Assembly (NCBI RefSeq): GCF_015207825.1
Contig: NZ_JADEWC010000013.1
Span: forward strand, 1-64,000
Direction: 5' to 3'
Source: Cyanobacterium stanieri LEGE 03274
GTDB taxonomy: Bacteria > Cyanobacteriota > Cyanobacteriia > Cyanobacteriales > Cyanobacteriaceae
DNA: 64,000 bases
How positions within the stretch are numbered: the stretch's first letter is position 1; every line of letters starts with the position of its first letter. The translations under genes and the position numbers were made by a program. Under the pieces are notes generated by a model that searched no databases, was not told the origin of the DNA, and saw nothing but the letters and a program-made list of their open reading frames with translations. Positions 39,241 through 47,015 of the stretch are shown here, piece after piece.

Positions 39241-40075
39241 TTTGCTATGGCGTTGGTTACTCACTATCATTGCGATGATTACGGGGATTATTGTGGTGGT
39301 AATCACGGTATTTTTGTTTTCTGAAGCCTCGACGGTTTTGCAGGAGGTGGGATGGGGAGCTTTTTTTCTAGATCCTTCTTGGCATCCCCAAGAGCAGTTT
39401 TTTAATTTGATACCGATGTTGTTGGGGACTTTGTCGGTGACGGTGGGGGCGGTTTTTTTGGCGATTCCTTTGGGGGTTGCTTCGGCTATTTTTACTCAAT
39501 ATTATGCGCCTCGTGGGGTGGCTTATGTTTATCGTCAGTTAATCGAGTTGTTGGCGGGTATTCCTTCGGTGGTATATGGTTTTTGGGGTTTGGTGGTATT
39601 AGTACCATTGATTAATCGGTTTCAGGCACCTGGTACGAGTTTATTGGCTGGTATGGTTATTCTTACTTTGATGATTTTGCCAACGGTTGCCCTGACGGCG
39701 GAGGCTAGTTTTGAGGAAGTACCTTGGGAGTATCGACAGGGTGCGATCGCACTGGGTTTGTCAAAATGGGCGATGATTTGGGGGGTAATATTACCTGTGG
39801 CAAAATCGGGGGTGATGACGGGGTTTATTTTGGCGACGGGAAGGGCATTGGGGGAGACGATGGCGGTGTTGATGGTATGTGGCAATGTGGTACAAGTGCC
39901 TGACAGTTTTTTTGCCCCTGTGCGTACTTTGACGGCAAATATCGCCCTCGAAATGGCGTATGCCACTGGGAATCATCGTTCGGCTTTGTTTGTCAGTGGT
40001 TTATGGTTGATGGGTGCGATCGCCCTTATGGTATTAATAGCAGAAATTATGAGGGATCAAAATGTTAAGTTATAA
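39197..40075 (+). CDS. pstC: Phosphate ABC transporter permease PstC
   Basis: 292 residues with six membrane helices; opening HGDLLWRWLLTIIAMITGIIVV and the permease loop PSVVYGFWGL...ALGLSKWAMIWGVILPVAKSGVMTGFILATGRALGETMAVLM identify PstC. The ATG at 39197 overlaps pstS by 44 bases; a TTG at 39242, right behind the pstS stop, is an alternative that would remove 15 residues. It pairs with PstA to form the channel. Translational coupling along the operon is likely given the overlaps. Confidence 0.9.
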   Translation: MISLKNRILSPSHGDLLWRWLLTIIAMITGIIVVVITVFLFSEASTVLQEVGWGAFFLDPSWHPQEQFFNLIPMLLGTLSVTVGAVFLAIPLGVASAIFTQYYAPRGVAYVYRQLIELLAGIPSVVYGFWGLVVLVPLINRFQAPGTSLLAGMVILTLMILPTVALTAEASFEEVPWEYRQGAIALGLSKWAMIWGVILPVAKSGVMTGFILATGRALGETMAVLMVCGNVVQVPDSFFAPVRTLTANIALEMAYATGNHRSALFVSGLWLMGAIALMVLIAEIMRDQNVKL

Positions 40076-40913
40076 GAAAAGGGAGGGGTTATTAATTAGC
40101 ATTTCATTATGGTTAATGGCTCTGATTATTGTGGTATTTTTTAGTTGGTTTTTAGGAGATATTATTATCAATAGTCGGGGTAAAATATCTTGGCAATTTT
40201 TATTTTCTCAGCCATTAAATGCTGGTAGGGAGGGCGGTATTGCCCCTATTTTGGTGTCAACTTTTTTGATTTTATTCGTAACCATGGTAACGGCTTTACC
40301 TTTGGGAGTTGGCACGGCTATTTTTTTGACAGAATTTACAGAACAAAATAATTTTTTAGGAGTTTTAATTAGGCGTAGCTTAGATATTTTGGCTGGTGTT
40401 CCTTCCATTGTTTTTGGTTTGTTTGGCAATGCTTTTTTTACTATTAAATTAGGTTTAGGTTTTTCCATTTTATCGGGAGGTTTAACCCTTGCTTGTATGG
40501 TATTACCCATCCTCATTCGCACCACCGAGGAAGGACTGAGAAACGTTCCCCTCGATTATCGTTTGGGGGCGGCGGCGTTGGGCATATCTCAACGGGCAAC
40601 TTTATGGCGGATTGTCTTACCCTCTGCGGTGGGGAGTGTCATCGTCGGGTTTGTGTTGGGGGTTGGCAGGGCGATCGCCGAAACCGCTGCCTTAATTTTT
40701 ACCAGCGGTTATGTGGACAGAATGCCTGAATCTTTGATGGATTCGGGGCGCAGTTTATCGATTCATATTTTTGATTTGAGTATGAATGTTAGTGGTGGTG
40801 ATGATAATGCTTATGGTTCAGCTTTGGTGTTATTGATGCTTTTTTTCCTGATTAATTTTATTGCCAAAATAATTTTAAATGTAACTTCTATTGCTCATAA
40901 TAAAAATGTCTAA
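40062..40913 (+). CDS. pstA: Phosphate ABC transporter permease PstA
   Basis: 283 residues, six membrane helices. Typical PstA segments are ISWQFLFSQPLNAGREGGIAPILVSTFLI, DILAGVPSIVFGLFGNAFF and the coupling loop EEGLRNVPLDYRLGAAALGISQRATLWRIVLPSA. The start overlaps the end of pstC by 14 bases in another frame, so translation is probably coupled. Confidence 0.92.
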   Translation: MLSYKKREGLLISISLWLMALIIVVFFSWFLGDIIINSRGKISWQFLFSQPLNAGREGGIAPILVSTFLILFVTMVTALPLGVGTAIFLTEFTEQNNFLGVLIRRSLDILAGVPSIVFGLFGNAFFTIKLGLGFSILSGGLTLACMVLPILIRTTEEGLRNVPLDYRLGAAALGISQRATLWRIVLPSAVGSVIVGFVLGVGRAIAETAALIFTSGYVDRMPESLMDSGRSLSIHIFDLSMNVSGGDDNAYGSALVLLMLFFLINFIAKIILNVTSIAHNKNV

Positions 40914-41700
40914 TTCATCAAAACAAAATATTGTTTTACCATCTTTAAATATAGATAATTTGTCACTTTTTTATCATAAAAAACCTGCTTTTAAAGGAAT
41001 TAATATACCCATCCATGGAGGAAAAATAACTGCTCTTATAGGGCCTTCTGGTTGTGGCAAAAGTAGCTTTTTGAGTTGTATTAATCGTTTGGTGGATATG
41101 ATTCCTAATACTCACATTGAAGGTAATATTCGTTTGGATGGTTTACCCATTTTAGGTAAAAAAATAGATACCCTTAACCTTCGTCGTCATATAGGTACAA
41201 TATTCCAAAAACCTAATCCTTTTCCTTTTTCTATATATAAAAACCTTGCCTTTCCCCTCAAAGAACATGGTATAAAAGATAAAAATAAAATTGAATATTT
41301 AATCGAAAAAAGCCTAAAAAATGTTGGTTTATGGCAAGAAATAAAAGATCGACTGCATCAAAATGCCCTATCCTTATCAGGAGGACAAAAACAAAGATTA
41401 TGTATTGCCAGAGCCTTGATATTAGAGCCAGAAGTGTTACTATTTGATGAACCCTGTAGCGCCCTTGATCCCATTTCCAGCGGTGTTGTAGAAGATTTAA
41501 TCGCCAGTTTGAGAGATAAATATACCGTGGTAATTGTCACCCATAACCTCGCCCAAGCCAAGAGAATCGGTGATTATGGGGCTTTATTTTGGACTGAAAA
41601 TAATATCGGCACTTTGGCAGAATTTGGCACTATCGAACAAATTTTTAACCATCCCCAATCAGAAATTACCAGAGCTTATATTCAAGGAATTAGAGGTTAA
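40906..41700 (+). CDS. pstB: Phosphate ABC transporter ATP-binding protein PstB (operon copy)
   Basis: About 264 residues from the ATG that overlaps the pstA stop by eight bases; a TTG five codons earlier is less likely. Walker [10 protein letters not shown], the PstB signature [37 protein letters not shown] and Walker [14 protein letters not shown] are all present. It is more diverged from typical PstB than the lone copy at 13.2-14.1 kb (for example KSSF for KSTI), fitting the atypical PstB2 class that cyanobacteria pair with a second Pst system. Confidence 0.9.
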   Translation: MSNSSKQNIVLPSLNIDNLSLFYHKKPAFKGINIPIHGGKITALIGPSGCGKSSFLSCINRLVDMIPNTHIEGNIRLDGLPILGKKIDTLNLRRHIGTIFQKPNPFPFSIYKNLAFPLKEHGIKDKNKIEYLIEKSLKNVGLWQEIKDRLHQNALSLSGGQKQRLCIARALILEPEVLLFDEPCSALDPISSGVVEDLIASLRDKYTVVIVTHNLAQAKRIGDYGALFWTENNIGTLAEFGTIEQIFNHPQSEITRAYIQGIRG

Positions 41701-41863
41701 TTTTATGCCCTACTTTCAGATTATAATTTTACTGTAATAAAAACATCAATACCTTAAAAAATATAATTAATCATATAATAAAGTTATTATATTATTGTTT
41801 TTACATTAATACTTAGAATACAAATAAAACCAATAATAATTAGGTTAAAAAAATAAATTTAAA

Positions 41864-42250
41864 ATGGTTAATTTAGAAAACATAAAAATATATCAAACTA
41901 ATGGTATAAATTATGATGTTACCACCGAAGATATTATAGTTAAACTTCTGGATTGGGATCAGAAATTCGGAATAACCATTAGTAATGTTAGTTATGATAC
42001 ATTAACAGTATATTTTCACAATTTACCAAATAATGTAAGAATTATGGCTGAGGAAATTTATGAATTTTGCCCCGATATAATTGATCAAGGATACGGTTGT
42101 ATGGATGAAATATTAACAATGGGGCAGAAAATAGATGAACGACTCAAGCCTTTATTACAAGGGGTTGAGATGAATAGTCCAGATTTTGGTTTGCAAATTT
42201 TAGAGAATGTTTTAAAAGTAAAGAAAAAAGTTTGTTTATGGTGGGATTAA
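41864..42250 (+). CDS. DUF4253-like protein
   Basis: 128 residues; soluble, acidic. The pattern YEFCPDIIDQGYG...LWWD at the end, with a preceding MDEILTMGQKI helix, resembles DUF4253 proteins, small domains often seen alone or next to toxin-immunity or SMI1/KNR4-like proteins. No function can be given. The surrounding 400 bp are very AT-rich compared with the pst genes, which could mean recent acquisition. It lies 163 bp after pstB. Confidence 0.55.
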   Translation: MVNLENIKIYQTNGINYDVTTEDIIVKLLDWDQKFGITISNVSYDTLTVYFHNLPNNVRIMAEEIYEFCPDIIDQGYGCMDEILTMGQKIDERLKPLLQGVEMNSPDFGLQILENVLKVKKKVCLWWD

Positions 42251-42313
42251 ATTAAAGGTTAAGTGATGATATTATAAAGTTTTCTGTTGCTAATAAAGAA
42301 AGTTTAGAAATAT

Positions 42314-43132
42314 ATGATGGAAAACTTATTTATATTTTTAACGGTAATTTCTCCTAAAATAAAAAGAAGATTATGGCGTTCATGGTATGATTTTTTAGCT
42401 AAATCATATCAAAAAGAAGATTGGGAATTTATGAATTATGGTTTTGCTGATATTGATCATCAATTAAAACCAATCAATTTATCTTTAGAAGAAGCACAAA
42501 ATAAATATTTTATTCAACTTTATCAAAAAGTTGCTAGTATTACGAATCTACAACATAAAAAAGTATTGGAGATTGGTTCGGGTAGGGGTGGAGGTAGTTT
42601 TTTTATTGCCAAATATTTATCCCCAATGCAGATTATTGGGATTGATATTGCTCAAGAAAATATTGCTTTATCAAAACAACTATATAAATTACCAAATTTA
42701 TCTTATCAAGAGGGTGACAGTGAGAATTTGCCTTTTTTAGATAATTCTTTTGATGTAATTTTAAATGTGGAATCTTCCCATTGTTATGGTTCTATGGATA
42801 AATTTTTAGCAGAAGTTCACAGAGTTTTAAAGCCTGATGGTTTATTCTCATGGGCTGATTTGCGTCCTGTAAATGATCTGGAAAAATTAGAAAATAGTTT
42901 GAATAAGTCTGGTTTAGTTTTAGTAGAAAAACAGGATATTACAACTAATGTAATTAAGGCTTTAGAATTAATTGATCAACTAAAAAAAGAAAAAATAAAT
43001 AATAATGTACCTAAAATTTTGCGTCACACTTTTTCTGAATTTGCGGGGGTAAAAAATAGTAAAATTTATAATGGTTTTGTTAATGGAAGTCTAGTTTATC
43101 TCACTGCATTTTTACAAAAAAAAGATAGTTGA
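42314..43132 (+). CDS. Class I SAM-dependent methyltransferase
   Basis: 272 residues. The SAM motif KVLEIGSGRGGGSFFIAKYLSP, acidic IGIDIAQENI, EGDSENLPFLDNSFDVILNVESSHCYG and the post-II segment EVHRVLKPDGLFSWADLR give a Methyltransf_11 type fold. The N-terminal 60 residues resemble bacterial proteins annotated as phthiotriol-type methyltransferases, suggesting a lipid, quinone or polyketide substrate, but this cannot be fixed. AT-rich and Lys/Asn-rich like the DUF4253 gene 63 bp upstream; the two may have arrived together. Confidence 0.75.
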   Translation: MMENLFIFLTVISPKIKRRLWRSWYDFLAKSYQKEDWEFMNYGFADIDHQLKPINLSLEEAQNKYFIQLYQKVASITNLQHKKVLEIGSGRGGGSFFIAKYLSPMQIIGIDIAQENIALSKQLYKLPNLSYQEGDSENLPFLDNSFDVILNVESSHCYGSMDKFLAEVHRVLKPDGLFSWADLRPVNDLEKLENSLNKSGLVLVEKQDITTNVIKALELIDQLKKEKINNNVPKILRHTFSEFAGVKNSKIYNGFVNGSLVYLTAFLQKKDS

Positions 43133-43175
43133 TAATTTAAAAAATAACCTAAAGCTCAAAGGCTTCAAGTTAAGT

Positions 43176-43572
43176 TATATCAAGTTGACGGAATTCGTTA
43201 TAGATAGATTGTACCTTCGCCGTTGCCCCACCGTGTAATGAATTATACGGCTAATAATATGAAATATAAAAAAGATTGCTATAAATATAATTAACTTCAG
43301 TATTTCCCGCCTTGTAATGAATTACAAGGCTACGGATTTTTCGTTCAATGAATTGAACTTTTATGTTTGGAAATAAATGGATTCAGCACCCATAAATCTA
43401 TACAAGGAATCGGAAAGGGTTTTAACCTAAATTGAGGTTAATTAGGCTGGGATTTTATTTGAGAGATTTTATTTGTCGTAAACATTTAAGTATTTCATAT
43501 AATTTATTGTTCAATAAATTGAACTAAGATATTGATATTGCTAATTTGTAAGTGATCAAGGGGAGTTGATAT
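43176..43572. mobile_element. Family-3 element, copy C, interrupted by a family-1 MITE
   Basis: Left end TATATCAAGTTGACGGAATT, right end GTAAGTGATCAAGGGGAGTT then GATATT, matching the reverse complement of copy D (44987-45139). Removing the 242-bp insert and one TAA leaves about 152 bp, the length of copy D. Module hairpins lie at 43231-43250 and 43509-43524 on either side of the insert. It fills most of the gap 43133-43609. Confidence 0.75.
43258..43499. mobile_element. 242-bp MITE (family 1), copy 2, nested in family 3
   Basis: TATGAAATA/TATTTCATA ends flanked by TAA at 43255-43257 and 43500-43502. Same length as copy 1 at 17709-17950, with about seven differences by eye. It sits inside copy C of the family-3 element, dating it as the later insertion. 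Internal hairpins at 43310-43329 and 43343-43358. Confidence 0.82.
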
Positions 43573-43609
43573 TATTTATGTTTATCCTGAAGGTCAGATT
43601 TGATATACT

Positions 43610-44353
43610 TTACAAATTACTAACCATAACAGGTTGTCCTTGGGGAGATAAATCACTTTTTGAGTTTTCGAGGGTAATTACTATTTGGGAAGGATTGAGC
43701 ATATCTGGATCTAAGGGAAATTTTATCAAACTATTACCTTGGGAATCGGGTTTAAATTCTCCGCAGTATATTTTTTCACCGTCCACAATACCCCAAAGAC
43801 GATATACTTTGTTTTCAGCGATGGGGGATAAATTTTGAGTTATTACCATGATGGTATCTGCGTCGGTATTAACTAATAAACTACCTGATGATTGAGGATT
43901 GGATTCTGTACCTTGGAGAGAAACTAGGTTATTATTTTTTTGACGTAGAAGGGCGATCGCACTTTGATATTCTTGTAATTCCTTATCCATCCTGGCAACT
44001 TGTCTTTGTAAACCATAACTATAACCCCCTAAAACTATTATCAACATGGCGCTAATGGCGCTAAAAATTAGAGGTAAAGGGCGATGTTTAACTATGGTTG
44101 TAGTTTTTGGAATTATTTGATTTTCTTGTTTTGCTTGGGCTAAGATGCGATCGCCCAGTGTCTTGGGTAACTCCACCTCAGGTAAGGCAAGGGGATAAAG
44201 GGCAAGGGTTTTTTGTAGGCTTTCAATTTCCTCTTGTAACTCAGGTTTAGATTGCAATAACTGATGCACCGTGGATGTTTCTTCGGGGGTAGAATCACCC
44301 AACACATAACTGGCCAAAAGTTCCTTGATTTCTTCTTCTTTAAAATCTTTCAT
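43610..44353 (-). CDS. RskA-like anti-sigma factor
   Basis: About 247 residues from the ATG; a GTG one codon earlier overlaps the sigma-factor stop by one base. N-terminal helical part (KEEEIKELLASYVLGDSTPEE) lacks the His-x3-Cys-x2-Cys zinc motif; one membrane helix lies at about 90-110 (LIFSAISAMLIIVLGGYSYGL); the periplasmic C-terminal RskA domain has YRLWGIVDGEKIYCGEF. It should hold the ECF sigma factor encoded just upstream at the membrane until a signal releases it. The absence of the zinc motif argues against direct redox sensing at that site. Confidence 0.85.
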   Translation of the reverse strand: MKDFKEEEIKELLASYVLGDSTPEETSTVHQLLQSKPELQEEIESLQKTLALYPLALPEVELPKTLGDRILAQAKQENQIIPKTTTIVKHRPLPLIFSAISAMLIIVLGGYSYGLQRQVARMDKELQEYQSAIALLRQKNNNLVSLQGTESNPQSSGSLLVNTDADTIMVITQNLSPIAENKVYRLWGIVDGEKIYCGEFKPDSQGNSLIKFPLDPDMLNPSQIVITLENSKSDLSPQGQPVMVSNL

Positions 44354-44355
44354 CA

Positions 44356-44910
44356 CTAATTTACTAACTCCTGTAATAACTCTCTCAACTTCAATAATCC
44401 TTTGCGTTTATAGGTTTTCACCGTGCCGAGGGGCATATTTAATTTTTCGGCAATTTCCGATTGACTCAAGCCGTCAAAATACGCCATTTCTAATACCTGT
44501 TGATGTTGCATCGGTAAACGGGCGATCGCCTTTCTAACCTTGTGTGACACTTCCTTTAGAGCAACTTTATCCATCAAACCACTATATTCCTGAGAAGGAG
44601 AATTATTAAACCATTTGAGAATCCTTTGACGATAAGAACTTTTTTGCCTGTGTCTATCAATCGCCCGTGAGCGAGTCATCGTTACCAAAAACACCAGCAT
44701 TGAGCCTCGACTTTCATCATAATTTCCCTTTTTAGAAAAATAAAGGAAAATCTCTTGGGTTAAATCCTCCGCTTCTTGAGTATTGCCCAACATACGCAAC
44801 GCTACCCGATAGACAACTTCACCATAACGCTCATAGAAAATTCCCAAAACGGAAATATTGCCTGAGCGCAACTGTTCAAAAAGTTCTGCATCTGTCCGAT
44901 TTGACAGCAT
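44356..44910 (-). CDS. ECF-type RNA polymerase sigma factor
   Basis: 184 residues. Region 2 includes YRVALRMLGNTQEAEDLTQEIFLYF and region 4 has LPMQHQQVLEMAYFDGLSQSEIAEKLNMPLGTVKTYKRKGLLKLRELL. Region 3 is absent, as in group 4 (ECF) sigma factors. The anti-sigma gene follows without a gap, the usual ECF regulatory pair. Which of the cyanobacterial SigG/H/I groups it belongs to is not decided here. Autoregulation is expected, but I could not identify its promoter in the 235-bp upstream region, which also holds a family-3 element. Confidence 0.9.
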   Translation of the reverse strand: MLSNRTDAELFEQLRSGNISVLGIFYERYGEVVYRVALRMLGNTQEAEDLTQEIFLYFSKKGNYDESRGSMLVFLVTMTRSRAIDRHRQKSSYRQRILKWFNNSPSQEYSGLMDKVALKEVSHKVRKAIARLPMQHQQVLEMAYFDGLSQSEIAEKLNMPLGTVKTYKRKGLLKLRELLQELVN

Positions 44911-44986
44911 GGTAATTAACCGATTATTTTACAAAATAGGGATACATTCATTTAATAAAAATACGAAACCCAAGCAAAAAAGGATT

Positions 44987-45139
44987 TATATCAAGTCCGC
45001 TTGATCACTTACAAATTAGCAATATCAATATCTTAGTTCAATTTATTGAACGAACTACCGTTAGCCGTGTAATTCATTACACGGTGGGGCAACGGGGAAG
45101 GTACAATCTATCTATAACGAAGTTAGCGAACTTGGTATT
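44987..45139. mobile_element. Family-3 element, best complete copy (D)
   Basis: 153 bp, starts TATATCAAGTCCGCTTGATC and ends with AGCGAACTTGGTATT. It contains GTTCAATTTATTGAAC (45036-45051) and CCGTGTAATTCATTACACGG (45065-45084). A TACAAT box at 45102-45107 lies 40 bases before the TauE start, so the element may supply the -10 region of that gene; no good -35 is seen. Confidence 0.7.
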
Positions 45140-45146
45140 ACGATTA

Positions 45147-46007
45147 ATGAATTTAGAATATTGGTATTTGTTTCCCACTGCCATCGGCATCGCCACCATT
45201 GCCATGGCTTCGGGGGTAGAAGGGGCTACTTTTTTTACTCCTTTGTTTCTCATTGCCTTAAAGTTACCCCCAGAAGTAGCCATCGGTATCGGTTTAATTA
45301 CCGAGGTTTTTGGTTTTTCCAGTGGTTTATTTGCCTATATTCGCAAAGGCTTAATTGACTTTAAATTGGGCAGAATGCTTTTACTGGTTAGTATTCCCAT
45401 GGCTTTAGTGGGAACATGGTTTGGTAATATTATTCCTGCCGATGTCCTTAAAGGAATTTTAGCAATTGGTTTATTTGTCATTGCCACCAGTTTTTTGAAA
45501 TCTCCCGATCAACATACCTTAGAATTATTGGATGAAGATATAAAAACCACCCAAGAAGAAAAAGAACCTCAAACCTGTATTACAGACAAAAATGGCAAAA
45601 CATACTGTTATACTATCTATAACCGCATTGAAGGAAGTTTATTGGCAAGTATAGGGGCTTTATTTTTGGGGATGGTATCTACTGGTTTAGGTCAATTGAA
45701 CGGATTTTATCTCCTGCAAAGATGCCGTGTACCAAGCCCCGTTGCGATCGCCACTAGCGTATTTATCGTCGCTATCACTGCCCTAATTGCATCCATTGGT
45801 CATGTTATTCAATTTGCCCAAGCAGGGGGCGAGGAATTACAAATGGTGTTTAATATCGTTATATTTACAGCTCCAGGAGTGTTAATAGGTGCGCAGTTTG
45901 GTTCAATTGTTGCCACAAAATTATCTCAGGAAAAACTAGAAAGGGCTATGGGTATATTATTTATATTTGTAACCCTATTAATTATGGGAGAATTAGTTAT
46001 ATCTTAG
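45147..46007 (+). CDS. TauE/SafE family membrane permease
   Basis: 286 residues from the start MNLEYWYLFPTAIGIATIAM; a longer frame would take 21 residues from inside the repeat element and is rejected. About eight membrane helices in two halves, each opening with the family's G-x-G-G/S type turn (ASGVEGATFFTPLFLIALKLPPEVAIGIGLITEVFG and MVSTGLGQLNGFYLLQRCRVPSPVAIATSVFIVA). TauE/SafE proteins export sulfite, sulfoacetate or related organosulfonates; the substrate here is unknown. A cytosolic loop at about 130-165 carries CITDKNGKTYCYT, a Cys pair not usual for the family. Confidence 0.82.
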   Translation: MNLEYWYLFPTAIGIATIAMASGVEGATFFTPLFLIALKLPPEVAIGIGLITEVFGFSSGLFAYIRKGLIDFKLGRMLLLVSIPMALVGTWFGNIIPADVLKGILAIGLFVIATSFLKSPDQHTLELLDEDIKTTQEEKEPQTCITDKNGKTYCYTIYNRIEGSLLASIGALFLGMVSTGLGQLNGFYLLQRCRVPSPVAIATSVFIVAITALIASIGHVIQFAQAGGEELQMVFNIVIFTAPGVLIGAQFGSIVATKLSQEKLERAMGILFIFVTLLIMGELVIS

Positions 46008-46021
46008 TTTTTTCAAAGTTA

Positions 46022-46045
46022 AAAATGTTCTTATAAGAACATTTT
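46022..46045. terminator. Perfect 24-bp palindrome after the TauE gene
   Basis: A 12+12 perfect palindrome centred on TTATAA with AAAATG/CATTTT outer arms, 14 bases after the TauE stop. Its T-rich right arm could act as a weak intrinsic terminator; a protein-binding site is an alternative. Confidence 0.5.
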
Positions 46046-46232
46046 GAGTTTCAATTTGATAACCCCTAAATCCTTTTACAAAATCATTGAAAGTGGAATT
46101 ATACTTTTTGGAAATAATTTAAAGGTTATTTTAATAAAAATTCCTTTCATCGTCATAACATTATTTATTTGAAACTTTCAAAACTTTTAAATCCATTTTC
46201 TTATTGAGTTCGTATTCTTGATAAATCAATTG

Positions 46233-47015
46233 ATGGAATATCACGAAGATATGGATTCTAAATCTTCTATTAAGAGCAACAAGTTTACTAAAATTAAGTG
46301 GCTGATAATTTTTGGATTAAGTTTACTTGCCTTGATAACAATTCACTACCTTAATCCTACCCCACTATGGAATCAAATGTTAACGGGGATTAAGGAAATG
46401 GGTTTTTGGGGTTTTATCCTCTTTATTGCCATCTATAATATAGCGACTCTTTTATTCATTCCAGGTTCATTATTAACCATGAAAGGAGGTTGTTTATACG
46501 GGGTAATTTGGGGAACAATTTATGTATCTATTGCCGCTATTTTAGGAGCTATTTTTGCTTTTTTATTAGGACGTTATTTTTGTCGTAATTGGGTACTAAG
46601 AAAGCTGGATCAATATCCAAAAATTAAGGCGATCAAGAAAGCAGTAACTCAAGAAGGTTGGAAAATCGTGCTTTTGATGCGTTTATCTCCCCTATTTCCC
46701 TTTAATTTACTTAACTACCTGTTAGGAATAACCGATATTTCATTCCGAGACTATTTCATCGGTTCTTTAGGAATATTTCCTGGAGTTTTTGCCTATGTTT
46801 ATCTGGGTTCTTTAGCAGTTGATTTAAGCAGTGTTAATCAATCTTATTATTCAGATAACAATGATCATCATATAATGTTTTTAATTTTAAGAATAATCGG
46901 ATTAATTGCTACCCTGTTACTCACTGTATATCTTAACAAATTAGCTAAAAAAGCCCTCAAACATAACCTTGAAAATGGAGAAAAAAATCATGTCACCATT
47001 AACAAAAAGTGTTAA
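46233..47015 (+). CDS. TVP38/TMEM64 (DedA-superfamily) membrane protein 1
   Basis: 260 residues from the ATG; a TTG five codons earlier is possible. The VTT domain is plain: FIPGSLLTMKGGCLYGVIWGTIYVSIAAILGAIFAFLLGRYF, then RLSPLFPFNLLNYLLGITDISFRDYFIGSLGIFPGVFAYVYLGSLA. Members are thought to move lipids or act with proton-coupled transport in bacteria; the precise role is unproven. It overlaps the next TVP38 gene by 26 bases, and a flavoprotein gene follows, so the three form a tight operon. Confidence 0.87.
   Translation: MEYHEDMDSKSSIKSNKFTKIKWLIIFGLSLLALITIHYLNPTPLWNQMLTGIKEMGFWGFILFIAIYNIATLLFIPGSLLTMKGGCLYGVIWGTIYVSIAAILGAIFAFLLGRYFCRNWVLRKLDQYPKIKAIKKAVTQEGWKIVLLMRLSPLFPFNLLNYLLGITDISFRDYFIGSLGIFPGVFAYVYLGSLAVDLSSVNQSYYSDNNDHHIMFLILRIIGLIATLLLTVYLNKLAKKALKHNLENGEKNHVTINKKC

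Noticed and set aside
43566-43838. 90-codon plus-strand frame over the anti-sigma gene
   Set aside because: It starts in repeat DNA and runs opposite the anti-sigma coding sequence; no family match.
45084-45146. N-terminal extension of the TauE permease
   Set aside because: The 21 codons lie inside a mobile repeat; the Met at 45147 begins the first membrane helix.
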